A DNA stretch of 64,000 nt from [Mycobacterium] crassicus (GCF_020181615.1 NZ_CP084029.1:2508537-2572536), one strand, 5' to 3'. Counted from the first letter of the stretch, positions 1 through 8,039 are shown. Program-made: numbers and translations. The notes: generated by a model from the sequence alone, not told the origin.

Positions 1-943
1 GGCCGGCCACCGACAGCGCGCCCGCCGGCTCGGCGATGATGCCCTCGTTCTGGTACAGATCGAGCATCGCGGTACAGACCGCGCCCTCGTCGACGGTGGT
101 GACCGACACCATGTCGCCGGCGGCGGCCAGCGCCGCATACGGCAGGGCCCCGGCCCGCTTGACGGCGGCGCCGTCGACGAACTGGTCGACGTGTTCCAGG
201 GTCACCAGCTCGCCGGCGGTCAGCGCCGCCATCATCGCGGCGGCTCCGGCCGGTTCCACACCCAGCACCGAGGTGTTGGTGGTCCGCTCGGCCAGGTAGG
301 AGGTGATCCCGGAGATGCAGCCGCCGCCGCCGACCGGAACCACCACCAGGTCCGGTTCGGTACCGAGTTGGTCGAGCAGCTCGACGGCGATGGTGCCCTG
401 ACCGGCCATCGTCCGCAGGTCGTCGTACGGCGGCACCAGGGTGGCGCCGGTACGGGCCACGTCCTCCAGCGCCGCCTCGGCGGCCATGTCGTAGGTCGCC
501 CCGCCCACGATCAGCTCGATGAATTCACCCCCGTGATAGCGGATCCGGTCGCGCTTCTGCTTCGGGGTTTTGGCGGGCACATAAACCCTGCCCCGGACAC
601 CGAGCGTCCGGCAGGCGTAGGCGAAACCCTGCGCGTGATTGCCTGCCGACGAGCACACCACGCCGCTGGCCAACTCCTCATCGGTCAGCTGGACCAGCAG
701 GTTGTACGCGCCGCGCAGCTTGTAGGACCGCACCGACACCAGGTCTTCGCGTTTGAGGAACACGTTGGCGCCGGTGATGTTCGACAGCCGGTCACTGTGC
801 TGCAGCGGGGTGGGTGCCACCACGCCGGCAATTCGCTTGGCCGCCGCATCGACGTCGGCCGCTTTCAACGGACCCTCAGCGGGGCCGCTGCTGGGACCAT
901 TTCGGTTCTTGCTGCTTGGGTTCGAGCGGCGTTCGGCGGACAC
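1..943 (-). CDS. ilvA: Threonine ammonia-lyase (biosynthetic), 3' end outside window
   Basis: PLP-dependent enzyme converting L-threonine to 2-oxobutanoate, the committed step of isoleucine synthesis. The 314 visible codons cover the catalytic domain: SYKLRGAYN holds the lysine expected to bind PLP, SSAGNHAQGFA is the substrate loop, and PVGGGGCISG is the glycine-rich phosphate-binding loop. The C-terminal regulatory part lies left of the window. The start was set at the GTG at 943 because translation from there gives VSAERRSNPS, which resembles the MSAE start I recall for H37Rv IlvA; no ATG lies in frame nearby. The upstream neighbour, a DUF385 protein, reads the same way with a 28-base gap, so cotranscription is possible. 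In H37Rv, Rv1558-Rv1559 have the same arrangement. Confidence 0.95.
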   Translation of the reverse strand, partial: MSAERRSNPSSKNRNGPSSGPAEGPLKAADVDAAAKRIAGVVAPTPLQHSDRLSNITGANVFLKREDLVSVRSYKLRGAYNLLVQLTDEELASGVVCSSAGNHAQGFAYACRTLGVRGRVYVPAKTPKQKRDRIRYHGGEFIELIVGGATYDMAAEAALEDVARTGATLVPPYDDLRTMAGQGTIAVELLDQLGTEPDLVVVPVGGGGCISGITSYLAERTTNTSVLGVEPAGAAAMMAALTAGELVTLEHVDQFVDGAAVKRAGALPYAALAAAGDMVSVTTVDEGAVCTAMLDLYQNEGIIAEPAGALSVAG

Positions 944-971
944 CGCAATATGGTGCCACCCAGCAGCGGGT

Positions 972-1409
972 TCAGCCGACCGGGGTCAGCACGAACACCG
1001 GGATCTGCCGGTCGGTCTTCGTCTGGTAGTCGGCGTAGTCGGGGTAGGCCGCCACGGCGCGTTCCCACCACTGCGCCTTCTCGTCGCCGAACACCTCGCG
1101 AGCGTCGTAGTCGCCGGTGACAGTGCCGTCCTGCAGTTCGACCCGCGGGTTCTTGGTCACGTTGTAGTACCAGACCGGGTGCTTGGGGGCTCCCCCGAGG
1201 GAGGCGACGATGGCGTACTGGCCGTCGTGCTCCACCCGCATCAGCGGCGTCTTGCGCAGCTTGCCGGTCTTGGCTCCGATCGAGGTCAACAGGATCACCC
1301 GCATGCCGCGCATCTCGGTGCCCTCGGTGCCGCCGGACGCCATGATCTGCTCGGCATTCTTGCGGGCCCAATCCAATGTTCCTGGTGCGTATTCTCCGTC
1401 CAGAGGCAT
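972..1409 (-). CDS. Nitroreductase/deazaflavin (F420)-dependent oxidoreductase, DUF385 family
   Basis: Small (145 aa) split-beta-barrel protein of the Ddn-like DUF385 family, whose characterised members use reduced F420 to reduce quinones or nitro compounds. Family features visible are the central [20 protein letters not shown] segment, the [15 protein letters not shown] segment and the [16 protein letters not shown] segment near the C-terminus. No signal peptide or membrane span is seen. The ATG at 1409 lies 6 bases after a TAGGCT box, which suggests a leaderless transcript. It precedes ilvA as Rv1558 precedes Rv1559 in H37Rv. The physiological substrate cannot be told from sequence. Confidence 0.9.
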   Translation of the reverse strand: MPLDGEYAPGTLDWARKNAEQIMASGGTEGTEMRGMRVILLTSIGAKTGKLRKTPLMRVEHDGQYAIVASLGGAPKHPVWYYNVTKNPRVELQDGTVTGDYDAREVFGDEKAQWWERAVAAYPDYADYQTKTDRQIPVFVLTPVG

Positions 1410-1415
1410 CTGGCC

Positions 1416-1421
1416 AGCCTA
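1416..1421 (-). promoter_or_regulatory. Leaderless -10 box of the DUF385 gene
   Basis: TAGGCT (TANNNT consensus) read on the minus strand, with 6 bases to the ATG at 1409. The spacing fits a transcript that begins at or next to the start codon. Confidence 0.5.
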
Positions 1422-1487
1422 GCCCGTCGGCGCGACACGGCACCTGATCCAACCAGGTTTCGGCTAGCCAAACAATTGGTTATCGAG

Positions 1488-1493
1488 TACCGT
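1488..1493 (+). promoter_or_regulatory. Leaderless -10 box of the small membrane protein gene
   Basis: TACCGT matches TANNNT and is followed by exactly 7 bases and then the ATG at 1501. No Shine-Dalgarno sequence is present, consistent with leaderless translation. Confidence 0.5.
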
Positions 1494-1500
1494 TAACGCC

Positions 1501-1710
1501 ATGACCATCGTCCATCGCCCCCGGCAGCAGGTGCCGATCGCGGGCGTGCCGTGGCCGGCCTACAAGCTGGTCGCACTGGCGGTCGGGCTGGTCACGTTGC
1601 TGGGCGTCGGGCTCGTCACCGCGAGCGCCTCTGCCGCCGTGTTGTCCGCGGCCGCCGCCTGCACAGCGGTGTGGCTGACGCTGGGCCCGCTGCACCGGTC
1701 GCAGCGGTAG
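1501..1710 (+). CDS. Small hydrophobic membrane protein, unknown function
   Basis: 69 aa protein not recognised from any named family. After a polar, basic start (MTIVHRPRQQ) it holds two hydrophobic stretches, about residues 21-39 and 40-62, separated by small residues, so it is probably a two-span membrane hairpin; it ends in HRSQR. The case that it is a real gene rests on the leaderless-type promoter 7 bases before the ATG and on its position in an otherwise empty gap between two minus-strand genes. It has no operon partner. Confidence 0.55.
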   Translation: MTIVHRPRQQVPIAGVPWPAYKLVALAVGLVTLLGVGLVTASASAAVLSAAAACTAVWLTLGPLHRSQR

Positions 1711-1723
1711 ACCCGCGCCGCTC

Positions 1724-2203
1724 TCAACCGTCGTACACCAGCACGTCGCCCTCCACTCGGGCTTCGGGAGTGGGCCGATGCTCCCGCAGTTTTCCGTCAT
1801 GCATCAGGTGGCGTACCTCGACCGCGCGCACCAGGGTCAGGTAGTCGGCGATCAACTTGCGGTGACAGCGCCACCACACCGTCTCGGCGCACATCACCGC
1901 CGTCTGGTCGGCGGCCGCGCCCGTCAGTAGCTCATCGATCGCGGCCCGGAACTCGGCCGAACGCATGTGACTGGCATAGGCGCGGAACGACTCATTGCGC
2001 AGCCCCACATCCGGGCTGTCCTGGGCACCCCGTCGCCAACCCCCCAGGCGCGGCTCCCACCGGTAGCCGATACCGGCCTGCGGCAACCAACTCTCCATCG
2101 CGTCGCGGGCGGAGTCGGGGTTGTGCCGACTTCCCGGCGCGGTACGTACGTCAACCAGGCCCCGCACGCCGGCGCCGGTCAACAGAGTGGTCAACTCGGC
2201 CAC
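1724..2203 (-). CDS. DUF488 domain protein; true start probably upstream at an ACG codon
   Basis: DUF488 family protein of unknown biochemical role. Visible family features are VDVRTAPGSRHNPD, WEPRLGGWRRG, and the late CAETVWWRCHRKLIADYL segment with its cysteine and histidine. The first standard start codon is the GTG at 2203, giving 159 aa. However, the conserved N-terminal beta strand typical of the family (here TVFTFGHGTAE) is encoded in frame just upstream. Between that strand and the fadD stop at 2255 there is no ATG, GTG or TTG. An ACG codon at 2245 sits 5 bases after AGGGGA, where an ATG would be expected, and would give 173 aa beginning (M)ATTVFTFGHG. The gene follows fadD closely and is probably cotranscribed with it. 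Confidence 0.8.
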   Translation of the reverse strand: MAELTTLLTGAGVRGLVDVRTAPGSRHNPDSARDAMESWLPQAGIGYRWEPRLGGWRRGAQDSPDVGLRNESFRAYASHMRSAEFRAAIDELLTGAAADQTAVMCAETVWWRCHRKLIADYLTLVRAVEVRHLMHDGKLREHRPTPEARVEGDVLVYDG

Positions 2204-2254
2204 CTCCGCGGTACCGTGACCGAAGGTGAAAACCGTTGTCGCCGTGGTATTCCC

Positions 2255-4105
2255 CTATCCGGCAGCGGCCTGCGGCTGGTGGACGCGTGGCCCGGGTTCG
2301 GCGGCGTAGAGTTCCTCGATCTCATCGGCGTACTTCGCGGCGATCGGCCGGCGCTTGAGCTTCATGGTCAGGGTGACCTCGTCACCGCCCGGCTCCCACA
2401 ACGTGGGCAACACCTGGAATCGCTTGATCTGTTCGACCCGGGAGAGTTTGGTATTACCCTCGGCAACCCCGGCCGCGATCCGCGCAATCACCGCCGGGTC
2501 CGCGGCCAGGGCGGCCGGCGTCGCCTCCGCCAGCCCGTGAGCGGCGGCGTACGGTGCCACCGAGTCGGCGTCGAACACCATCAGCGCGGTGTTGTACGGG
2601 CGGGCGTCGCCGATCGTGACCATCGCCCCGATCAACGGGCACGCACCCAGGATGGCGTTCTCGATGTTGGCCGGCGACATGTTCTTTCCGCCGGCATTGA
2701 TGATCAGCTCCTTCTTGCGGTCGACCACTCGCAGATAGCCGTCGGCGTCCTGCTCGAGGATGTCGCCGGTGTGCAGCCAGCCGTCCGCATCGATAGCCTC
2801 GGCGGTCTTGGCCGGCTCCTTGCGATAGCCCCGCATCACCAACGGACCTCGCACCAGGAATTCGCCGTCATCGGCGATCCGGGACTCCAGGCCCGGCAAC
2901 AGCTTTCCGACGGTTCCCAGTCTCCCCTCGCGCGGATGGCTCGACGAGGCGGCGCAGCTGAGCTCCGACATGCCCCACACCTCGGCGATCGGGATACCGA
3001 TGCCGGCGAAGAAACCCAGGGTTTCGTTCGGGATGGGCGCCGCGCCCGAGACCGCCCACCGCAGCTCATCCAACCCGATCTTCGCCCGCAGTTTGGACAG
3101 CACCAGCTCGTCGGCGCTCGCCCACTCCGCGGCGAGTTCGGCGGACAGCTGCTGCTGGTCGATCATCGCCGCGGCTCGCTTGGCTCCGACCCCCAACGCC
3201 CACTGCAGGGCCGCGCTCCGCTGCTCGTCGGGTTCGTTGGTCACCGCGAATTCGATGGCCGCCTTGAACTTTTCCCATACCCGGGGCACCGCAGCCCAGA
3301 TCGTCGGCCGCACATCGGGTAGCGCCGCGGCGATGGCGCGCGCGTCGGGAACCGTGGTGATCTGGACGCCGTAGATTTCCTGGTTGTAGAGCGCCATCGT
3401 CCGGTCGGCGATGTGTGCCGACGGCAGATACGAGGTGATCCGGTCGCCGAACCGCACGCCGAGCACGCCGTCGAGCGCCGCGGCCTCGAACAGCAGGTTG
3501 GTGTGCGTCATCTCCACCCCCTTGGGGGTCCCGGTCGTGCCGGAGGTGTAGATCAGCGTGGCGACGTCGTCGGGTCGCACCGCCCGCCAGGTGGCGTCGA
3601 AGTCGAAGTCCGGTTCGCCGGCCGCGAGCAGATCTTCGGTCGACAAGGTGCCGTCAGGCTGCCCGTCGATACACACGATGTGTTCGATCGCGGCTCCGCT
3701 GGCGCGGATGCGCTCAACGTACTGTTCTTCGCAGATCACCACTTTCGTGTCCGCATTGCCGAACAGGTGGGTCAGTTGCTCGGCGGGCAGCGTGTTGTAC
3801 ACCGAGAACGACGTGGCGCCGACATGCTGGGCGCCCACTTCCAGCGGGTAGAACTCGATCCTGTTGGCCATCATCAACGACACCGTGTCGCCGCGGCGGA
3901 CCCCGAGGCCGGCCAGCCCGGCCGCGACTTGACGGACCTGGGCGGCGTACTGGCGCCAGGTCATCGTCTGGGCGTCACCAACGGTCCGCAGTGCGACCGC
4001 ATCCGGGTCCACCGCTGCCACCCGCTGAAACGCCTCGCACAGCGTGCCCGGCGGTTCAGCGAAGCTGGGACCGCCGCATGAACCCGGCGGTTCGGATGTG
4101 CTCAC
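2255..4105 (-). CDS. Long-chain fatty-acyl-CoA/AMP synthetase (FadD11-like)
   Basis: ANL-superfamily adenylating enzyme (616 aa) that activates fatty acids with ATP. The AMP-binding signature TLIYTSGTTGTPKGVEMTH is near residue 190, the GWLHTGDIL motif near 445, and the C-terminal hinge segment VDRKKELIINAGGKN near 465. The long-chain synthetase layout with a roughly 600-residue length fits the FadD15/FadD11 group more than short FadDs. The GTG start overlaps the crotonase stop as GTGA and has a good AGGAGA site. Its place between dnaE1 and ilvA matches H37Rv fadD11 (Rv1550), but I do not assign the symbol outright. It forms an operon with the crotonase upstream and the DUF488 gene downstream, suggesting fatty-acid activation for degradation. 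Confidence 0.92.
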   Translation of the reverse strand: MSTSEPPGSCGGPSFAEPPGTLCEAFQRVAAVDPDAVALRTVGDAQTMTWRQYAAQVRQVAAGLAGLGVRRGDTVSLMMANRIEFYPLEVGAQHVGATSFSVYNTLPAEQLTHLFGNADTKVVICEEQYVERIRASGAAIEHIVCIDGQPDGTLSTEDLLAAGEPDFDFDATWRAVRPDDVATLIYTSGTTGTPKGVEMTHTNLLFEAAALDGVLGVRFGDRITSYLPSAHIADRTMALYNQEIYGVQITTVPDARAIAAALPDVRPTIWAAVPRVWEKFKAAIEFAVTNEPDEQRSAALQWALGVGAKRAAAMIDQQQLSAELAAEWASADELVLSKLRAKIGLDELRWAVSGAAPIPNETLGFFAGIGIPIAEVWGMSELSCAASSSHPREGRLGTVGKLLPGLESRIADDGEFLVRGPLVMRGYRKEPAKTAEAIDADGWLHTGDILEQDADGYLRVVDRKKELIINAGGKNMSPANIENAILGACPLIGAMVTIGDARPYNTALMVFDADSVAPYAAAHGLAEATPAALAADPAVIARIAAGVAEGNTKLSRVEQIKRFQVLPTLWEPGGDEVTLTMKLKRRPIAAKYADEIEELYAAEPGPRVHQPQAAAG

Positions 4106-4902
4106 TTCGGTTCTCCTCTACCTGCGCTGTGGCGGCTCAGATAAGCCGTTGCCGCCTCTCGGGACTCGGGATCGAGCAAGGCCGTGACCAAGCTGTCGGC
4201 ATCGCTCCAGCAGCGAGCGGTCGCCACCATTCCCTCGGTGACGGCGTTGGTGTGACGCTTGGTGGCGGTCAGGGTCAGCGCCGACTTGGTCAGCAACTGC
4301 TGCACCAGTTCCTCGACTTCGGCGTCGAGAGCCGCCTCGGGCACAACCCGATTGAGGAACCCGGCCGCCTTGGCCTCCGCCGGACCGAACGGCCGGCAGG
4401 TCATCACCAGCTCCTTGGTCAGCGCCGGGCCGATCTCGCGCACCAGCCGCGGAATACCGCCCCAGGCCAGTGGGATACCGAGATCGACTTCAGGGATGGA
4501 AAAACGCGTCGTATCCGCTGCCACTCGCAGGTCGCAGGCCGCGGCCAGCACCACCCCGCCGCCGATACAGTGCCCGTGCAGACGGGCTACGGTCACCGCG
4601 TTCATGGCTTCGACCGCATCGGCCATCCGCCGCCCCAGATCGGCGGCTTCGCGGAGCGTGACCGATCCGGGGCCGTCTCCGGCGAAGGCGGCCAGATCCG
4701 CACCGGCACTGAACGATCGGCCGCTGCCCGCGACCACGACAACCTTGACCTCGGGGCGCGCGTCGAACCAGCGCGCGGCGTCGGCCAGTTCGGTGAGCGT
4801 GACGGTGCCCAGTGGATTGAGCTTCTCCGGACGGTTCAACGTGATCGAGCCCCGCGCACCTTCGGCCGCCACCGTGATGGTGCTCGCCTGCTGCGTTTCC
4901 AT
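4102..4902 (-). CDS. Enoyl-CoA hydratase/isomerase (crotonase) family protein
   Basis: 266 aa crotonase-fold protein. The oxyanion-hole segments are visible (SFSAGADLAAF near residue 65 and HCIGGGVVLAAACD near 115), as is FSIPEVDLGIP near 140. In classic enoyl-CoA hydratases the GGGCELA glutamate and the PE glutamate are both catalytic; here the first is replaced by valine (GGGVVLA) while the second remains. The enzyme may therefore be an isomerase or another crotonase rather than a true hydratase. The ATG at 4902 is 7 bases after a TAACGT box, so the transcript looks leaderless. It overlaps fadD by 4 bases, so it heads a fatty-acid metabolism operon. Confidence 0.9.
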   Translation of the reverse strand: METQQASTITVAAEGARGSITLNRPEKLNPLGTVTLTELADAARWFDARPEVKVVVVAGSGRSFSAGADLAAFAGDGPGSVTLREAADLGRRMADAVEAMNAVTVARLHGHCIGGGVVLAAACDLRVAADTTRFSIPEVDLGIPLAWGGIPRLVREIGPALTKELVMTCRPFGPAEAKAAGFLNRVVPEAALDAEVEELVQQLLTKSALTLTATKRHTNAVTEGMVATARCWSDADSLVTALLDPESREAATAYLSRHSAGRGEPK

Positions 4903-4909
4903 GCGGTCG

Positions 4910-4915
4910 ACGTTA
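4910..4915 (-). promoter_or_regulatory. Leaderless -10 box of the crotonase-fadD operon
   Basis: TAACGT on the minus strand, 7 bases before the ATG at 4902. It faces the divergent TAACGT box at 4976. Confidence 0.5.
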
Positions 4916-4975
4916 GCGGCGCCGCCCCGCTATTGACGCGGGTTTGAGTTCACGCGTCGATCGACCGACATCACC

Positions 4976-4981
4976 TAACGT
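4976..4981 (+). promoter_or_regulatory. Leaderless -10 box of the LCM methyltransferase
   Basis: TAACGT followed by 7 bases and the ATG at 4989. The same hexamer drives the divergent crotonase gene. Confidence 0.5.
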
Positions 4982-4988
4982 GAACCTC

Positions 4989-5822
4989 ATGCCGATCACC
5001 GTCAGCGAGTTCAGTCTGGTCGAACAGACCGCGTTTCTCACCGCCTATGCCCGCGCACTCGACAACCGCGCACCCGTGCCGATCCTCGGCGACAAACTCT
5101 CCGACCGGGTCGTCGGACTGATCGACTACGACTTCGCGGCTTTTAGGATCCCGGCCAGCGTGGTGCGCCAAACCGCGCTGCGCGCCAAGATGCTCGACGA
5201 CCGGGTCCGCGCCTTCACCACCGCCAATCCCGACGCCGTCGTGGTCGACCTCGGCGCCGGGCTCAACGAACCCATGGTCCGGGTGCAGCCACCGGAAGAG
5301 GTGGACTGGTACAGCATCGACCTGCCGCATGTGATCGCGCTCCGCGAGAAGTTGCTGACGGCTCCGCCCGGCGAACACCTGGTGGCCGCCGATCTGACCG
5401 CCAAGGACTGGACCGCCGGCATCCCGGTCGGCCGGCCCACCATGGTGATCGCCGACGGCCTGTTCGCGTTCCTATCCGAGCAGCAGGTCATCGCGCTGTT
5501 CGCCCACACCATCGACTATTTCGACAAGGGCGAGTTGATGTTCAACGACTACGGCCGGGTGGGCTGGCTCAGTTCCCTGGGGATGAAGCTGGCCCCTCGC
5601 GGCATGTTCACGGTGCTGCGCCAGGTCTGGGCCAACCCGGGATTCACCGACCCGCACACCCCGCAGCGGTGGGAACCACGGCTTCGCCTGGTCGAGCAGG
5701 CCTGCCTGGCCCACGCCGCCGAAGTCGACTCATTCCCCGACGCGGCCCGACGAGTCACCCGGCTTGCCGGCCGCTTCAAGTCGGTGGCCGGCAAGGCCCG
5801 GGTGCTGCGCTACAAGTTCTGA
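4989..5822 (+). CDS. SAM-dependent methyltransferase, leucine carboxyl methyltransferase (LCM/PPM1) type
   Basis: 277 aa class I methyltransferase of the LCM-like group, which is expanded in mycobacteria. The family-specific VVDLGAGLNEPMVR motif near residue 78 binds SAM, followed by VDWYSIDLPHVIALREKLL and the acidic VIADGLFAFLSEQQV segment near 155. The ATG at 4989 was preferred over a GTG or TTG further upstream because a TAACGT box lies exactly 7 bases before it. It is monocistronic and divergent from the crotonase operon. Its substrate is unknown; mycobacterial relatives methylate polyketide or small-molecule carboxylates, or remain uncharacterised. Confidence 0.9.
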   Translation: MPITVSEFSLVEQTAFLTAYARALDNRAPVPILGDKLSDRVVGLIDYDFAAFRIPASVVRQTALRAKMLDDRVRAFTTANPDAVVVDLGAGLNEPMVRVQPPEEVDWYSIDLPHVIALREKLLTAPPGEHLVAADLTAKDWTAGIPVGRPTMVIADGLFAFLSEQQVIALFAHTIDYFDKGELMFNDYGRVGWLSSLGMKLAPRGMFTVLRQVWANPGFTDPHTPQRWEPRLRLVEQACLAHAAEVDSFPDAARRVTRLAGRFKSVAGKARVLRYKF

Positions 5823-5831
5823 GATGCGCGA

Positions 5832-6569
5832 CTACAGCGGGACGTCGCAGCCGCCGACGTAGTCACAGGGGTTGAAATCGAGGGCGGCAAACGGGTCGTT
5901 CGGGATGAGATAGTCCGGCACCGGGGCGAACCAATCGTGGAACATGCTGTTCCAGAGGAACTGCGGGGCGGCATCACCGATCTGGAGGTAGGCCTGCGAG
6001 ATGCCCGCATTCGGGTCTGTCACCACCGTGTAGTCCGTATTGCCATAGGACATGACCCAGTAGTTCAGGTCATGCGCCCCCACACCATTCAGCGTCAGGT
6101 TGGTGAAATCGCCGATGGTCACCTTGTACATCGAGGCGCCGGACAGGTCACCGAAATCGCCCAGGTTGAGACCTTCGGGGGCGTCCGGGTTGGCGACGAA
6201 GTCGCCGAACTGGTAGGCGGAGCTGGAGAACAACGAGTTCCAGTAGTCCTCGATCTTGATGTTGTAGCTCCCGGCATCGGTCACCGTGCCGTCGTTCGCG
6301 GTGTACTGGACGTTATAAGCCTGGTCGCCCTTCCAGTCGGTGATCCAAGGCCGGATCCCGCTGTACTTCCAGTCGCTTTCCACACTCGCCCGAGTCAACG
6401 GCTCCATCACCAGGCAAACCGCCCCGTTGCAGGAGTCGTAGGTGCCGCCCCATCCGGGCACGGGAGAATCACCCGCGGCGTTGGCGGCTGCCATGGGCAA
6501 GATGACTGCGGCGAACGCAGAAGCGGCGCCCACCCCAAGCAGGGTCACAAGACGACGCGAACTAAACAT
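5832..6569 (-). CDS. Secreted protein, tandem paralogue A, unknown function
   Basis: 245 aa, not recognised from a named family. A Sec signal peptide is clear: MFSSRR, a hydrophobic core, and a probable cut after MAAANAA near residue 32. The mature part is rich in aromatic residues, Asp and Asn, suggesting a beta-rich exported domain. One CNGAVC cysteine pair near residue 48 and a second pair at the C-terminus (CDYVGGC) could form disulfides. Segments shared with the next gene include WKGDQAYNV, YNIKIEDYW, LGDFGDLSG and PVPDYLIPNDPFAALDF. The ribosome site GGAGG lies 5 bases before the ATG. Paralogue B is 170 bases upstream on the same strand with a matching promoter motif. Confidence 0.85.
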   Translation of the reverse strand: MFSSRRLVTLLGVGAASAFAAVILPMAAANAAGDSPVPGWGGTYDSCNGAVCLVMEPLTRASVESDWKYSGIRPWITDWKGDQAYNVQYTANDGTVTDAGSYNIKIEDYWNSLFSSSAYQFGDFVANPDAPEGLNLGDFGDLSGASMYKVTIGDFTNLTLNGVGAHDLNYWVMSYGNTDYTVVTDPNAGISQAYLQIGDAAPQFLWNSMFHDWFAPVPDYLIPNDPFAALDFNPCDYVGGCDVPL

Positions 6570-6625
6570 GACTGCCTCCGTGTTACTTGTTGCACATGCG
6601 TACCTGTGACCGCGCTGGTGCTCAG

Positions 6626-6631
6626 ACGTTA
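6626..6631 (-). promoter_or_regulatory. Putative -10 box inside a motif shared by the two secreted paralogues
   Basis: On the minus strand GGTGTAACGTCTGA contains TAACGT (TANNNT), 56 bases before the start codon at 6569. The same GG-GTAACGTCTGA string lies upstream of the paralogue at 7490-7503. Confidence 0.45.
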
Positions 6632-6739
6632 CACCAGCGTGACAGGATTGACATCCTAAATTTATTGAAACCTTTGGTGAAGCTTGAGATTTTGCGACCG
6701 CCCCCCGATCAACCCCCCACGTACTCTATGTGACGGCCA

Positions 6740-7444
6740 CTACAGGCCCGCAACCGCACTGTTGAGGTACTCGCTCGGGTCGAAGTCGAGGCCGGCCCAC
6801 GGGTCGGCGGGGATGAGGTAGTCCGGCACCGGAACGAAGCTGGAGTCGTACAGGCTGTTCCACAGGAAGGTCGGCGCACTGGCCCCCGTGTACTGGATGT
6901 AGTCCTGTGAGGCGCCGTCCATGCTGACCTGAGTGTTGACGTAGCTCGGTGTGCTGACGATCGAGTAGCTCGCGCCGTTGGCGGCATCGTTGATGGTCAG
7001 CTGGTGGTAGTCGCCGAAGCTGGTGCTGTACATCGTGGTCCCGGTCAGGTCGCCGAACCCGCCCAGGTCGAGGCCGGCGCTGTCGGCAGTCGGGGTGAAG
7101 GCCCCGTACTGGTAGGTCGAGTGGGACATCCACTGTGACCAGTAGTCCTCCACCTTGATGTCGTAGGTTCCGGCGTTGGTCGTCGACCCATCGGCACCGG
7201 TCACTTCGACGTTGTAGGCCTGGTCGCCCTTCCAATCCGTGGAGTACGGGCGGAAACCGCTATAGGTCCAGGTGGCGGGATTGACGTCGCCCATGACCAG
7301 GCAGACTGCGCCATCGCAGGTCTCATAGGGACCGTTGACGACGCTTCCAGCGTGGGCAAGTGCCGCCGGCATCACGAAACCGGCGAACAGAGCGGCCGCA
7401 GCTCCCCCGAGCAGCGATACAACGCGCGCTTTTATAGACATCAC
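6740..7444 (-). CDS. Secreted protein, tandem paralogue B, unknown function
   Basis: 234 aa paralogue of the gene at 5832-6569. It begins GTG-ATG; the GTG at 7444 is 6 bases after AGCAGG, but the ATG at 7441 is equally possible. A Sec signal peptide spans about residues 1-32, with a likely cut after ALAHA. Conserved with paralogue A are CDGAVCLVM, YSTDWKGDQAYNV, YDIKVEDYW, LGGFGDLTG, FLWNSLYDSSF and PVPDYLIPADPWAGLDF. It keeps the first cysteine pair but lacks the C-terminal pair of paralogue A. The two arose by tandem duplication and have diverged substantially. Function unknown; an exported cell-envelope role is likely. Confidence 0.85.
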   Translation of the reverse strand: MMSIKARVVSLLGGAAAALFAGFVMPAALAHAGSVVNGPYETCDGAVCLVMGDVNPATWTYSGFRPYSTDWKGDQAYNVEVTGADGSTTNAGTYDIKVEDYWSQWMSHSTYQYGAFTPTADSAGLDLGGFGDLTGTTMYSTSFGDYHQLTINDAANGASYSIVSTPSYVNTQVSMDGASQDYIQYTGASAPTFLWNSLYDSSFVPVPDYLIPADPWAGLDFDPSEYLNSAVAGL

Positions 7445-7493
7445 AAATGACCTGCTTCCCCCTGAGCCCCACCAGATGTGTGGGAAGTTTCAG

Positions 7494-7499
7494 ACGTTA
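7494..7499 (-). promoter_or_regulatory. Putative -10 box of secreted paralogue B
   Basis: TAACGT on the minus strand within GGAGTAACGTCTGA (7490-7503), about 50 bases before the start codon. It matches the motif upstream of paralogue A. Confidence 0.45.
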
Positions 7500-7587
7500 C
7501 TCCGGTGATGCAGTGTTGTTATCGAAAACGGACGTTAACGTGATGTTGAGGTTCAGGCTTGTGGGTAAACGTCGCCTGCCAGCATCT

Positions 7588-7986
7588 TCACCGCCCGCCC
7601 GTTGCCGGCGGAGGGTGGATGCCACAGGTACACGCGTCGATGGACGGACAGGTACAGCGCATGCCCCACTCGATCACGGCGCGAGCGCGCGACAACGTTT
7701 CCAGTTGGGCGTCGATCTCGGCGAGTTTGGCCCGCGCCAGCTCGCGGCTCGCCGGACGCCCGGGGGCATCGTCGGCGAACAGCAGCGCAATCTCGTCCAG
7801 GGTGAACCCCGCCGACTTGCACAGGCCGATGACCTCGAGCCGGGCCAGCACCGCCGTGTCGTAGCGGCGCTGACCGCCGACCCGGTACGGGGCCGACAGC
7901 AGGCCGATCTGCTCGTAGAAGCGCAACGTCGTCGCGGCCACCCCGCTGCGGCGGGTCACCTCGCCGATCGCCATTCGATCAGACAT
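7588..7986 (-). CDS. MerR-family transcriptional regulator
   Basis: 132 aa DNA-binding regulator. The N-terminal winged helix-turn-helix reads IGEVTRRSGVAATTLRFYE, followed by the MerR recognition helix (GGQRRYD) and a coiled-coil dimer helix near residues 75-105. The C-terminal tail has CTCPSIDACTCGIH, a cysteine/histidine cluster resembling the metal or redox sensing loops of this family; the ligand is unknown. The site GGGAGG precedes the ATG. It is divergent from a PPOX-family gene, and a perfect 15-base palindrome lies between the two, so it probably controls itself and that neighbour. Confidence 0.9.
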   Translation of the reverse strand: MSDRMAIGEVTRRSGVAATTLRFYEQIGLLSAPYRVGGQRRYDTAVLARLEVIGLCKSAGFTLDEIALLFADDAPGRPASRELARAKLAEIDAQLETLSRARAVIEWGMRCTCPSIDACTCGIHPPPATGGR

Positions 7987-8002
7987 CGTGCCCTCCCGAT
8001 CC

Positions 8003-8017
8003 TTGACTTAAAGTCAA
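8003..8017. promoter_or_regulatory. MerR-type operator palindrome
   Basis: TTGACTT-A-AAGTCAA is a perfect 7+1+7 inverted repeat between the divergent merR-type gene (start 7986) and the PPOX gene (start 8040). TTGACT on each strand can serve as a -35 element, as in known MerR operators. Confidence 0.6.
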
Positions 8018-8039
8018 CTCTAAGTGGTTGCCTGGTGTC

